Part shown: positions 51,526-60,079 of the stretch, piece by piece
Numbering within the stretch: the stretch's first letter is position 1
Layout of the letters: every line of letters begins with the position of its first letter
Source of the DNA: C-114 sp963719285
GTDB taxonomy: Bacteria > Chloroflexota > Limnocylindria > Limnocylindrales > CSP1-4
NCBI GenBank assembly: GCA_963719285.1
Contig: CAVRBO010000004.1
Span: 682,001-746,000, forward strand
Direction of reading: 5' to 3'
Length of the DNA: 64,000 bases
The notes under the pieces: model-generated
Database searches by the model: none
Seen by the model: only the letters and a program-made list of their open reading frames with translations
What the model was told of the DNA's origin: nothing
Translations under genes and position numbers: made by a program

Positions 51526-54174
51526 TCAGGGCTCGAGCCTGAGCGTCGACACCGTCGCCTTCTCGGTCGCCGACGACGTGAACGGCAGTGGGACCTGGGT
51601 GCCGTTGAGCCAGGCCGGGATCATGTCGCCGTAGTGCCGGTCGAACGGGTTCCCCGACTGGCCCGTCGTGATGACGATCCGGGCGCCGTCCAGGTCGCCC
51701 ATGTCGATGTCGAGTCGGTAGGACGGCCCGTTCGTGACGTCGAAGACCTGGCGCAGGCCTCCGGGCTCGTAGCTGGGATCGTTCGGGTCCGGATAGGCGG
51801 CCGCGAAGTTGTAGTAGGTGTTGTCGACCGCGCCGGCAGCTCCGGCGACGGGGAACGGCCCGGAGTTGAAGTACCAGCCGATGACCGGCAGCCCGCTGCC
51901 CCCGAGCGTGCCCTCCTCGAACGTGATCGTGTGGACGCGGCCCCACGTCCAGGCGGTCGGGTCGCCGTACGTGGACCGCAGGTCATGCCCGGCCGCGTCG
52001 AGCGCCGCGACGACGGCGCTCGTCTTCGTCTCGGTCGTCGGGGTCGCAGGGTCGTCCCACCAGGGGCTCGACCGGTCGTCCAGCAGCGCGATCAGGGCCT
52101 GCCAGCTGTCCGTGCTGCCGACATAGTCGCGCGCGATGGGCAGGCCGAGGCGCGGGTCGAAGAGCCCGCGTTCGAGGTGGTACTCGAAGGTCATGTAGGC
52201 CGCGCAGCCAACGCTGGCGATGTCGCACCGTCCGTTCCACGAGCGGATGCGGGCGAGCACGGTCCGGCCGTCGTCGGTCCCGGGCACGACGTCGCCGATC
52301 CGGTCGATGACCAGTGGCGCTCGCGGCACGTAGGTGTCCATCTGGATCGCGCTCATCGTGTCCTGGGTCACACCACCCCTGGCCGCGGCCGCGTCGAGCA
52401 GGGACAGGATGCGGCTCACCCGGTATCCGGGATCCCACTCGCGCCCCAGGAATTCCGGGAACTTCGCGTCCACCGCGGCCGCGTTGGCCGTGGCGATGAT
52501 CCCGGATGGCGGGTCGTACAGACGCGGCAGGGCGTCGTAGTCGATGTAGCCGGTCCACTCGTGCGTCCCCGTCCAGCCCGGTACGGGCCGGTCGCCCAGG
52601 TCGCTGGGGTCCTGGCGCACGGGGATGCGCCCGGGGATCTGGAGTCCGATATGGCCGTCCACGTCGGCGTAGACGAAGTTCTGCGAGGGCGCGCCATAGA
52701 GTGACAGGGCGGCCCGGAACGTGGTCCAGTCGGTCGCCCGGTCGATCCCCAGGAACGAGTCGAGGATCCGGTCCGGTTCGGTCGTGGCCGTCCAGCGCAG
52801 GGCATAGACCCCACCGACCGCCTTGAGCCGGTCGCTCGCGTCGCTGATCACCGGGCCATGCCCCGTCGAGCGCACGTCGAACGCGACATCGTCGCCGCCG
52901 GCGACCTTGATCACCTCGTGCCGGACCTGGAACGGGACCGATTCGCCCTTGAACAGGTAATGGGTCGGGTCGCTCGGGTCGACCCGCTCGGCGAACAGGT
53001 CCTGGACGTCCGGTCCCACGTTCGTGGCGCCCCAGGCGATCCGCGCGTTGTGGCCGAGGATGACCGACGGGACGCTCGGGAAGCTGACGCCGACGACGTC
53101 GTAGTCGCACGTCTGCGTGATGCTCCGGCAGTGGAGGCCGTTCATGACCCAGACCGACGGCATGTCCAGGCCCAGGTGCGGGTCGTTCGCCAGGAGCGCG
53201 TGGCCGGTGGCACTCTTCGACGGACCCACGACCCAGTCGTTCGAGCCGATCCCGTGGGCGGGTCCCGAGCCCGCTGCGCCGTCGAGGCCGGTGATGGACA
53301 CGACCGAGTCGGCGAGGTGGCCGAGATCGAGCCAGCCGGCGGCCTCGGCTTCGGGGTCGACCGACGGAGCGGCCGCTCGAGCGTGTGCGACCGTCGCGGT
53401 CCGGTTCGTGGCGGGCCCGCCGGCAGTCCCCGAACCGCCCGCGCCTCCCCCGCCGGTCGCGCCGCTCGGGACTTCGATGGGTGCTCCTGCCGGGTACGCC
53501 GGGAAGAGCTGGTCGGTCATGGCGGCGTCGCCGAGGCGCAGGTCGGCGGCGGTGCGGAACACCTCGCTGTCGAAGTTCCCGCCGAGGACGAGGGCCTGGA
53601 GCTTGGCGAACGTGGTGGAATCGGCCGGCGTCCAGGGCGCGGGATCGTAGCCGCCGAGTCCGCCGCCCAGGCCCGACGTGAGCCCGATGACGACGAACGG
53701 CAGCCCGAGGTTGCCGCGATGGGCGTCGATCCAGGCGTTGACCCCCGCCGCGTACGCATCCAGCGCGGCCTTGGCTTCGGCGGACAGCGCCGCGAGATCG
53801 CGCTCGCCGGCCTGTCGGAGGCCGAGCGTCCGGATGAACGTGTCCTGCTTGACGGTCGACTTCCCGAACAGTTCGGACAGGGTGCCGGCGCCGGCGTGAC
53901 GATAGACCTCCATCTGCCAGAACCGCTCGGACGCATGGAGATAACCCTGGGCCATGAACAGGTCGTGGGCGTCACTCGCGGCGATCTGGGCGATCCCGTT
54001 CTCGTCGCGGTAGATCGATGCCGTGTCATGGAGGCCGGCCAGGTGCAGGTCGCCCGCCGTCTGGGGCAGCGAGCGGGCGGTGATCATCACGAGGAGGCCG
54101 CCGGTCGCCACGACGACGACGAGGAGGACCACGACCACGAGTCGGAGCAGACCGCCGATCAGCGGACCGAGCAT
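51526..54174 (-). CDS. Penicillin acylase-family N-terminal-nucleophile amidohydrolase
   Basis: An 882-residue exported enzyme with an N-terminal membrane anchor or signal (LLRLVVVVLLVVVVATGGLLV). The proenzyme cleavage site and catalytic serine are in GIGSNDWVVGPSKSATG, where autocleavage before the Ser would expose the nucleophile; ALLANDPHLGLDMPSVW follows as in the family. A Gly/Ala-rich spacer precedes it, and LRQVFDVTNGPSYRLDIDMG lies near the C-terminus. Members cleave beta-lactams, acyl-homoserine lactones or other amides. ATG 54174 is preferred over 54270. Confidence 0.88.
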   Translation of the reverse strand: MLGPLIGGLLRLVVVVLLVVVVATGGLLVMITARSLPQTAGDLHLAGLHDTASIYRDENGIAQIAASDAHDLFMAQGYLHASERFWQMEVYRHAGAGTLSELFGKSTVKQDTFIRTLGLRQAGERDLAALSAEAKAALDAYAAGVNAWIDAHRGNLGLPFVVIGLTSGLGGGLGGYDPAPWTPADSTTFAKLQALVLGGNFDSEVFRTAADLRLGDAAMTDQLFPAYPAGAPIEVPSGATGGGGAGGSGTAGGPATNRTATVAHARAAAPSVDPEAEAAGWLDLGHLADSVVSITGLDGAAGSGPAHGIGSNDWVVGPSKSATGHALLANDPHLGLDMPSVWVMNGLHCRSITQTCDYDVVGVSFPSVPSVILGHNARIAWGATNVGPDVQDLFAERVDPSDPTHYLFKGESVPFQVRHEVIKVAGGDDVAFDVRSTGHGPVISDASDRLKAVGGVYALRWTATTEPDRILDSFLGIDRATDWTTFRAALSLYGAPSQNFVYADVDGHIGLQIPGRIPVRQDPSDLGDRPVPGWTGTHEWTGYIDYDALPRLYDPPSGIIATANAAAVDAKFPEFLGREWDPGYRVSRILSLLDAAAARGGVTQDTMSAIQMDTYVPRAPLVIDRIGDVVPGTDDGRTVLARIRSWNGRCDIASVGCAAYMTFEYHLERGLFDPRLGLPIARDYVGSTDSWQALIALLDDRSSPWWDDPATPTTETKTSAVVAALDAAGHDLRSTYGDPTAWTWGRVHTITFEEGTLGGSGLPVIGWYFNSGPFPVAGAAGAVDNTYYNFAAAYPDPNDPSYEPGGLRQVFDVTNGPSYRLDIDMGDLDGARIVITTGQSGNPFDRHYGDMIPAWLNGTQVPLPFTSSATEKATVSTLRLEP

Positions 54175-54276
54175 GTCGATGTCACCTCTCCCGGGCCGAC
54201 GCTTCGCGACCTCGAGCCGCTCGAGCGCCGGGCCGCCGCCTAGTGTGGCAGCCGCCCGGCCCCGCGGCACGGCCGG

Positions 54277-55275
54277 TCAGCGCGGGAGCACCATCCCCCG
54301 GCCGGAGGCCGCGGCCGCCGCCAGGATCGCGGTGGCGAAGACCACGTCGGCGAGGCCCACCCCGAGATGGCTGACAAGCACCCGCCCCGTCGGCCGGGGC
54401 GTATTCGCGATGAGTGCCTCGCCGATCGTCGCGCCGGGGTCCGGGTAACCGGCGAACGAGCCGGCATCGCGGTTCGCCAGGAACTGGCCGCGGTCGTCGA
54501 CGAGGAACAGCGCGGCGTCCACCGCCACTTCCGCGGCGCACATCGTGTCGTAGTCGACCGCGACGACGAGCGCTTCCGGCGCGAGCCAGTCGAGGGTCAT
54601 CATCTGGCGTCGGTCCGGGGTCGTGAACGTGGCCAGCGTGAGGACGACATCGGCGCCCTCCACCGCGGCCCGCGCGCTGTCGGCGGCGACGGCCCGCCCG
54701 ATCCCCTCGGTCTCCCCGGCTCGGGCGACCAGGGCTTCGGCGCGCTCCGGATGACGGTCGTAGACGGCCACCTCCACCCCCGGCACGACATGTCCGAGGA
54801 CCGGCAGGTGCGCGCCGGCCTGGGTGCCGGCGCCCACGATCGCCGCTCGCAGCGGCCCGGCGGCCCACGGCGCGAACCGGCGGATCGCGACACCGCTCAC
54901 GGCGGCGGTCCGCTGGGCCGTGATGGATCCTCCGTCGAGGATGGCGATGGGCAGCGCGGTCAGGGGATCGTTCAGGACCACGATCGCACTGATGTTCGGC
55001 AGTCCGCGGGCGTTGTTATCGGGCGCACCCGAGACCCACTTCACCCCCATCGCGTCGGCGCCACCGTCGTGTCCGGCCCGGAGGTAGGCCGGCATCGCGT
55101 GGGCGAACGTGCCGGGCGTGCTCGCGTGGATCCCGATCTTCGGCGGCATGTCGGCGTCGGCGACCAGCGCGCGCATCGTCCGTTCGGCAAGTGCCAGCCG
55201 CTCCGGGAGGAGCGGCATGCAGGCGATGACGTCCTCGGCGGCGAGATAGCGGAGGGGCGGCGGTCCGGCCGACAT
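54277..55275 (-). CDS. Ornithine cyclodeaminase/mu-crystallin family protein
   Basis: A 332-residue NAD(P)-binding protein. MPPKIGIHASTPGTFAHAMP, GVKWVSGAPDNNARGLP, LPIAILDGGSITAQRTAAVS and the Rossmann AAIVGAGTQAGAHLPVL are family signatures. Members act as ornithine cyclodeaminases, alanine dehydrogenases or imine reductases (proline and N-methyl amino acid forming); the reaction cannot be fixed here. Confidence 0.85.
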   Translation of the reverse strand: MSAGPPPLRYLAAEDVIACMPLLPERLALAERTMRALVADADMPPKIGIHASTPGTFAHAMPAYLRAGHDGGADAMGVKWVSGAPDNNARGLPNISAIVVLNDPLTALPIAILDGGSITAQRTAAVSGVAIRRFAPWAAGPLRAAIVGAGTQAGAHLPVLGHVVPGVEVAVYDRHPERAEALVARAGETEGIGRAVAADSARAAVEGADVVLTLATFTTPDRRQMMTLDWLAPEALVVAVDYDTMCAAEVAVDAALFLVDDRGQFLANRDAGSFAGYPDPGATIGEALIANTPRPTGRVLVSHLGVGLADVVFATAILAAAAASGRGMVLPR

Positions 55276-55344
55276 CGCAACGATGATGCGCCACCGCGCG
55301 ATCGGGCGCCACGACCGGCCGGTACCAGCGCCCCGGGCCGGCGC

Positions 55345-55350
55345 TACGAT
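55345..55350 (+). promoter_or_regulatory. -10 box of a probably leaderless mbfA-like mRNA
   Basis: TACGAT ends six bases before GTG 55357, with only TCGCGG in between and no ribosome binding site. This spacing would put the transcription start at the start codon. Confidence 0.45.
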
Positions 55351-55356
55351 TCGCGG

Positions 55357-56505
55357 GTGACTCCCTCCGACATCGCCCAGAGCCTGCAGAACCTCAAACT
55401 CGAGCGCGACGCGATCGTCCTGTACGAGGCGCTCGCCGCGATCGAGAAGGACGAGCGGCGGGCCCACGCGTTCGGGACGATCGCCGGCAACGAGAGGCGA
55501 CACGCCGACATCTGGGCGACCAGGCTCCGCGAGCTGGGCGCCGACGTCCCGGAAGCAGGCCCGGCGCGGGCTCGCGTCCGGTTCATCATCCTCGTCGCGC
55601 GCCTGTTCGGGACCCATGCCGTGAGCGACCTCGTCCAGGCCCTCGAGGGCGACGAGGAGGAGACCTACGATGCGCAGGCATCGCCGGAGGTCGCGGCGAT
55701 CGCCGCCGACGAGCGCGAGCACGCCCAGATCTGGAAGCGCCTCGAGGGCGTGACGGCGGACGAGGCTCGCGCCACCGTCCGCGCCCACCCGAGCGGCGGC
55801 GACGGCCGGTCCGAGCGCTGGCACCGGACGGGCCAGTCGGGCACCCTCCGGGCGGTCATCTTCGGGGTGAGCGACGGACTCGTCAGCAACCTGTCGCTCG
55901 TCATGGGCGTGGCCGGCGCCACGGCGGTCGCGCCCCAGTTCATCCTGCTCGCGGGGATCGCCGGCCTGCTCGCGGGCTCGTTCAGCATGGCGGCCGGCGA
56001 GTACATCTCGATGCAGAGCCAGCGCGAGCTGTACGAGCGCCAGATCGCCCTGGAGCGAGCCGAGCTCGAGGCGATGCCCGGCGAGGAGGAGGCCGAGCTC
56101 GCCCGGATCTACCGGTCCAAGGGGTTCTCGGCCGACGAGGCGGGCACGATCGCCCACCGGATCTTCCAGGATCCCGAGGCCGCCCTCGATACCCTCATCC
56201 GCGAGGAGCTGGGCCTCGATCCCGATGAGCTCGGGTCGCCGTGGGGCGCGGCGGGCGGGTCGTTCGCGGCGTTCGCGGTCGGGGCGAGCATCCCGGTCGT
56301 CCCGTACCTGTTCGGCGGCGGCGGGGCGATCTTCACGATCAGCCTGGTCGCAAGCCTCATCGGGCTGTTCGCGGTCGGGGCCGGCGTCAGCCTCATCACC
56401 GGCCGGGGCACCCTGTTCTCCGGCGCGCGCCAGGTCCTCATCGGATCGGCCGCCGCGGCGGTGACGTTCATCGTCGGTCGGATCATCGGCGTGTCGGTCG
56501 CGTAG
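55357..56505 (+). CDS. MbfA-like protein: rubrerythrin/ferritin domain fused to a VIT1-type iron transporter
   Basis: A 382-residue protein. Residues 1-150 form an erythrin-type diiron domain with E-x2-H motifs in GNERRHADIW and ADEREHAQIWKRL. Residues 165-382 are a VIT1/CCC1 domain with AVIFGVSDGLVSNLSLVMGV, GSFSMAAGEYISMQSQ and later helices ending SAAAAVTFIVGRIIGV. Rhizobial MbfA of this architecture exports iron and gives peroxide tolerance. An iron or manganese efflux role is likely. GTG 55357 is supported by the TACGAT box upstream. Confidence 0.88.
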   Translation: MTPSDIAQSLQNLKLERDAIVLYEALAAIEKDERRAHAFGTIAGNERRHADIWATRLRELGADVPEAGPARARVRFIILVARLFGTHAVSDLVQALEGDEEETYDAQASPEVAAIAADEREHAQIWKRLEGVTADEARATVRAHPSGGDGRSERWHRTGQSGTLRAVIFGVSDGLVSNLSLVMGVAGATAVAPQFILLAGIAGLLAGSFSMAAGEYISMQSQRELYERQIALERAELEAMPGEEEAELARIYRSKGFSADEAGTIAHRIFQDPEAALDTLIREELGLDPDELGSPWGAAGGSFAAFAVGASIPVVPYLFGGGGAIFTISLVASLIGLFAVGAGVSLITGRGTLFSGARQVLIGSAAAAVTFIVGRIIGVSVA

Positions 56506-56518
56506 GGCCACGACGGCG

Positions 56519-56842
56519 ATGGCGGACGACGGAGTGGATGTCGAGGCCCGCCTGAGGGCCGAGGGGCTTGCGCCCGGGAGCTGGTCGAACGGCCCGGGGG
56601 ACCGGTATGCCGCCCACGAGCACGCCTACGACAAGGTCCTCGCGGTGACGACGGGCACCATCGCGTTCGACCTGCCGACGCGCGATCCGGTGCTGCTCGC
56701 GCCGGGCGATCGGCTCGACCTGCCGGCCGGCACGTCGCACGCCGCGCGCGTCGGGCCGACCGGCGTCACCTGCCTCGAGGCGCATCTGCGCGCCGGATCG
56801 CTCCCCGTCCAGCCGCGCCGCCGCCCCGCCGGTACGTGGTGA
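56519..56842 (+). CDS. Small single-domain cupin
   Basis: A 107-residue cupin. The metal-binding face is in YAAHEHAYDKVLAVTTG (cupin motif 1: H, H and a Lys/Glu-position residue) and LLAPGDRLDLPAGTSHAARV (motif 2 with its His). Thirteen bases separate it from the mbfA-like gene, so they are probably co-transcribed. Ligand unknown. Confidence 0.75.
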   Translation: MADDGVDVEARLRAEGLAPGSWSNGPGDRYAAHEHAYDKVLAVTTGTIAFDLPTRDPVLLAPGDRLDLPAGTSHAARVGPTGVTCLEAHLRAGSLPVQPRRRPAGTW

Positions 56843-56864
56843 CCGCGGCACGGCCCGGGAATCG

Positions 56865-56893
56865 AACGAGGCCCCCGGGGGAGGGGCCTCGTT
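56865..56893. terminator. Hairpin terminator
   Basis: AACGAGGCCCC (56865-56875) pairs perfectly with GGGGCCTCGTT (56883-56893) across a seven-base loop. It lies between the cupin gene and the convergent small minus-strand gene, and would serve both. Confidence 0.7.
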
Positions 56894-56895
56894 GG

Positions 56896-56905
56896 GTTAG
56901 GCTAG
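56896..56905. repeat. GTTAGGCTAG element, third copy
   Basis: The reverse complement, CTAGCCTAAC, matches the pair at 57164 and 57195. The wider context (CGAGACC before it on the minus strand) also resembles the copy at 57164. It lies between the terminator and the end of the small gene. Confidence 0.5.
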
Positions 56906-56933
56906 GTCTCGTCGCCTGATGGGGCGACCGGGA

Positions 56934-57068
56934 TCACCGGAGTCCGAAACGGACCCAGGTGTACTCCTTGGGGCTGGGCTTGGTCGACTCGCGGCCATCC
57001 TCAACGCCCAGCAGGATGCTGAGAAGAGAGAACAGCGCGAGGCCAGCGAGCGCGAAGACGAGCAACAC
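56934..57068 (-). CDS. Small single-helix membrane protein
   Basis: A 44-residue protein from GTG 57068 with an ideal GGAGGT (57083-57078) nine bases upstream. One helix (VLLVFALAGLALFSLLSILL) is followed by a hydrophilic tail (GVEDGRESTKPSPKEYTWVRF). It is divergent from the Lrp-family gene and driven from a promoter with direct-repeat operators. No family recognised. Confidence 0.6.
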   Translation of the reverse strand: MLLVFALAGLALFSLLSILLGVEDGRESTKPSPKEYTWVRFGLR

Positions 57069-57160
57069 GGTCTGGTTACCTCCGCTGCAGGGACACCGTC
57101 GACCACCTGGTCGCACCGCACTCGCGGTGGTCGGCCTCCCGTACCTGATGTGATATCGAG

Positions 57161-57204
57161 ACTCTAGCCTAACATATCGCCTTGGTCAAGGTATCTAGCC
57201 TAAC
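57161..57204 (-). promoter_or_regulatory. Promoter of the small gene with a 31-bp-spaced direct repeat
   Basis: TCTAGCCTAACA occurs at 57163-57174 and 57194-57205, start-to-start 31 bases, about three helical turns. On the minus strand TTGACC (57189-57184) and TAGAGT (57166-57161) are 17 bases apart, so one copy abuts the -35 and the other overlaps the -10. Read as TTAGGCTAG, the repeat resembles half of the DtxR/IdeR iron box. It lies in the divergent region before the Lrp-family gene. Which regulator binds is unknown. Confidence 0.55.
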
Positions 57205-57217
57205 AAAGTGGTACCAG

Positions 57218-57709
57218 ATGCCCGATAGTACGAAGATCGGCACGACGGACCTCCGGATCCTGGAGGTGCTCCAGCGAGACGGCCGGCGGGCGTACGCCGA
57301 CCTGGGAGCCGACGCGGGCATCAGCGGGCCGTCCGCCCACGAGCGGGTCAAGAAGCTCGAGGCGCGCGGGATCATCACCGGCTACGCGGCGACCGTGGAC
57401 CCGGTCTCAGCCGGCTTCCCGATCCTCGCCTTCTGCTGGCTCACCCAGGCGCCCGGAACGATCGCCACCGACATCACCCCGGACCTCGCGGCCATCGGCG
57501 AGATCGAGGAATGCCACCACATCGCCGGAGAGGCGGACTATCTGATCAAGCTGCGAGCGCGGAGCACGACCGACCTCGAGCGGGTCCTGCGGCGGATCCA
57601 GGCGATCCGGCACGTCTTCACGACCGAGACGGACGTGGTCCTGTCCACGACCTTCGAACGGCGCCCACTCGTCCGAGCGGATGAAACCGACGCAACGGTC
57701 GGAGCGTAG
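57218..57709 (+). CDS. Lrp/AsnC-family transcriptional regulator
   Basis: A 163-residue regulator. The N-terminal helix-turn-helix (TDLRILEVLQRDGRRAYADL, ISGPSAHERVKKLEARGII) is followed by a RAM effector domain (GYAATVDPVSAGFPILAFCW, IEECHHIAGEADYLIKLRAR). ATG 57218 is used. It probably senses an amino acid. Its likely target is the divergent small membrane gene, itself, or both. Confidence 0.9.
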   Translation: MPDSTKIGTTDLRILEVLQRDGRRAYADLGADAGISGPSAHERVKKLEARGIITGYAATVDPVSAGFPILAFCWLTQAPGTIATDITPDLAAIGEIEECHHIAGEADYLIKLRARSTTDLERVLRRIQAIRHVFTTETDVVLSTTFERRPLVRADETDATVGA

Positions 57710-57710
57710 A

Positions 57711-58379
57711 GTGGACGAGAAGCAGGCGATCAGCGAGGACGTGGCTCTCGTCCGAGCGGTGGCGCGCGGATCGCAGGATGCCCTGGCGGCGCTCTACGAC
57801 CGGCACGCGAGCGCCGTCCATTCCGCTGCGAGCCGGCTCACCGCCGACCGGCAGATCGCCGAAGAGGTGGTGCAGGAGACGTTCCTCGTTTTGTGGAACC
57901 GCGCAGAACTGTTCGATCCGGCGACTGGCTCGCTCGCCGCGTGGCTGCACACGATCGCCCGCAATCGCACGGTCGACCGGTTGCGGGCCGGCTCGCGGCG
58001 TCCTCGCCTCGTCTCCGCGGCGCTGACCGGCGGTCCCGATGAGCCGGAGGCGGTGGCCCTCGACCGGCTCGCGACCACGGGGACGGTGGTCGGTGGCGCC
58101 GACGGGGGCCTGAGTCCGGAGGAGGAGATGGTCCAGACCGAGTTGCAGGCGACGCTCCGGGCGGCCCTCCTGACCATGCCCGACGTCGAGCGGACGGTGA
58201 TCGTCCTCGCCTACACCGATGGCCTGACCCAGTCCGAGATCGCCGAACGCCTCGGCTGGCCGTTGGGGACGGTCAAGACCCGCACGCGGCGGGCGCTGTT
58301 GCACATGCGCTCGCTCCTCGCCGAGGAGCACGACCCGGGCCTGCGCCCAGTGCCGATCCCGATCGAGATCGTCGAGTGA
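57711..58379 (+). CDS. ECF sigma factor (SigK-like)
   Basis: A 222-residue sigma factor. Region 2 is LVRAVARGSQDALAALYDRH, VVQETFLVLWNRAELFDPAT and SLAAWLHTIARNRTVDRLRA. Region 4 is MPDVERTVIVLAYTDGLTQS followed by LGWPLGTVKTRTRRALLHMR. GTG 57711 starts one base after the lrp stop; ATG 57681 would overlap it. It is coupled to the RskA-like anti-sigma gene (TGATG). Confidence 0.9.
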   Translation: MDEKQAISEDVALVRAVARGSQDALAALYDRHASAVHSAASRLTADRQIAEEVVQETFLVLWNRAELFDPATGSLAAWLHTIARNRTVDRLRAGSRRPRLVSAALTGGPDEPEAVALDRLATTGTVVGGADGGLSPEEEMVQTELQATLRAALLTMPDVERTVIVLAYTDGLTQSEIAERLGWPLGTVKTRTRRALLHMRSLLAEEHDPGLRPVPIPIEIVE

Positions 58380-59317
58380 TGAACCACGCCGACGCACGCG
58401 ATCGGATCGAGCTGGCCGCGCTGGAGCCCGATGGCCTCGACCGGCTCATGGCCGGCGACACGCTCGAAGCGGCCGCGGTGGCGACCCACCTGGCGGGCTG
58501 CCCGGCGTGCCTCGACGAGCTCGGCCGCCTCCGCCGGACGGCGGCGCTGGTCCGCCGGGGACTCGTGGCCGCATCGAGTCTCGCTCCCGAGGGGATGGAC
58601 CGCGACGACCCGGTCGCCGACGAGGGTTCGTTCGACGTCCCCGAGCTGCCGCCGGCGCTGCGCGAGCGGACGCTCGCGTACGTCCGCGAGCTCGGCGTCC
58701 CACGGCCGGTCATCACCCTCGGCCAGGCCGCGACGCTGGCCGGGTCGCCCGCCGCCGAGCTGGATCGGCCGGGAGCCGGCCCGGTTCCGTCCAGCGCGCC
58801 CGCCCCGATCGGAGCAGCCGCCGCCGCTCGCCGCCGTGGCTGGCTGCGACCGGCGGCCTGGGCCGGGTCGCTGGCCGCGGCGATCGTCATCTCGGTCGTC
58901 GCCACGACGTTCGTCGTGGGCTCCGGCCACGGCGATGAGACAGCCGATCTCACCCGCCTCGCCGCCTGGTCGATCGACGTCGCCCGCGCCCCTGACGCCC
59001 GCCAGGTCGCGCTCGTTTCGCCGTCCGGCGCCCGCACCGTCGGCCTGCTCGAGTTCGTCCCCTCGAACGGTGAACTGGTCGTCAGCGCCCACGATCTGGC
59101 GGTCGCGCCGTCGGGCAAGGAGTACCGCTGCTGGATGGAGACCGCGAGCGGCCGGCGGGTCGTCGGCCGGATGTTCTTCGCGGGCGGGATCGCCTACTGG
59201 GTCGGTCCGGTCACGGGCCTGACCTCGATCGCGTCGGGCACGCATTTCGGGATCACCCTCGTCGATGCGTCCGGCTCCTCCGTCGACGGCGATCCGGTGC
59301 TCCTCGGGACGCTGTGA
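58379..59317 (+). CDS. Zinc-finger anti-sigma factor of the RskA type
   Basis: A 312-residue membrane protein. The N-terminal anti-sigma domain has H-x3-C-x2-C in VATHLAGCPACLDEL. A Pro/Ala-rich linker leads to one helix (WAGSLAAAIVISVVATTFVVG) and an RskA C-terminal domain (ARQVALVSPSGARTVGLLEF, GKEYRCWMETASGRRVVGRM). It should sequester the adjacent sigma factor and release it on an envelope or redox signal. Confidence 0.85.
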   Translation: MNHADARDRIELAALEPDGLDRLMAGDTLEAAAVATHLAGCPACLDELGRLRRTAALVRRGLVAASSLAPEGMDRDDPVADEGSFDVPELPPALRERTLAYVRELGVPRPVITLGQAATLAGSPAAELDRPGAGPVPSSAPAPIGAAAAARRRGWLRPAAWAGSLAAAIVISVVATTFVVGSGHGDETADLTRLAAWSIDVARAPDARQVALVSPSGARTVGLLEFVPSNGELVVSAHDLAVAPSGKEYRCWMETASGRRVVGRMFFAGGIAYWVGPVTGLTSIASGTHFGITLVDASGSSVDGDPVLLGTL

Positions 59318-60054
59318 CCGTCGATCCCGACCCGCCGCGGCGGAGCCGGACCGGCAACCCCGTCCCCACGCCGGCGGTGGCCGCGATGTTCGATGAGATC
59401 GCGCCGGTCTACGACCGGATGAACTCGATCATGACCCTCGGATTCGACGCCGGCTGGCGCCGAGCGGCCGTCCGGGCGAGCGAGGCCGGCCCGGGCGACG
59501 CGGTCATCGACGTGGCGTGTGGCACGGGCAAGCTCGCCGAAGCGCTGGCCGAATGCGTGGGACCGTTCGGCCGGGTCCTCGCGGTCGACCTCGCCCCGGG
59601 CATGATCGCCGAGGCCACGGCCCACCATCGCGACCTGGTCCAGCTCGAGTTCAAGGTGGGTGACGCGCTGGCCCTGCCGGCGGCGGATGCGTCGTTCGAC
59701 GCCGCCACCATCGCCTTCGGACTGCGCAACCTGCCGGACTTCGCGGCCGGTTTCCGGGAGCTTGCCCGGGTCGTCCGGCCCGGCGGCCGGGTCGTCTGCC
59801 TGGAGCTGTCGATGCCCCGGCCGAGGCTTTGGGGACGTGTCTTCCACGAGACCTTCCGCCGCTCGGCGCCCGTTCTCGGATCGGTCTTCGGTCGAGGCGG
59901 CGCCTATCGCTACCTGCCCACCTCGCTCGAGGGCTTCCCGACACCCGACGAGCTCGTCGTCACCATGCTTGCGGCCGGCCTCACGGACGTGGCGTATCGG
60001 AGCCTCGGGCTGGGCTCCGTCGCACTCCACGCGGGGCGCGTCCGGGCCGTCTGA
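59314..60054 (+). CDS. Demethylmenaquinone methyltransferase (UbiE/MenG family)
   Basis: A 246-residue SAM-dependent methyltransferase. VAAMFDEIAPVYDRMNSIMT and LGFDAGWRRAAVRAS are the UbiE N-terminal signature, DVACGTGKLAEAL binds SAM, and AFGLRNLPDFAAGFREL and YRYLPTSLEGFPTPDEL are diagnostic. It would carry out the last step of menaquinone synthesis. GTG 59314 overlaps the anti-sigma stop. Confidence 0.88.
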   Translation: MTVDPDPPRRSRTGNPVPTPAVAAMFDEIAPVYDRMNSIMTLGFDAGWRRAAVRASEAGPGDAVIDVACGTGKLAEALAECVGPFGRVLAVDLAPGMIAEATAHHRDLVQLEFKVGDALALPAADASFDAATIAFGLRNLPDFAAGFRELARVVRPGGRVVCLELSMPRPRLWGRVFHETFRRSAPVLGSVFGRGGAYRYLPTSLEGFPTPDELVVTMLAAGLTDVAYRSLGLGSVALHAGRVRAV

Positions 60055-60079
60055 GGCTCGTGGTCCCGCGCCGGTACCG

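Noticed and set aside
56845..56880. A tRNA on the minus strand, suggested by GTTCGATTC resembling a T-loop
   Set aside because: The flanking bases do not pair as a T-stem and no acceptor or anticodon arms can be drawn. The sequence is instead one arm of the GC hairpin at 56865-56893.
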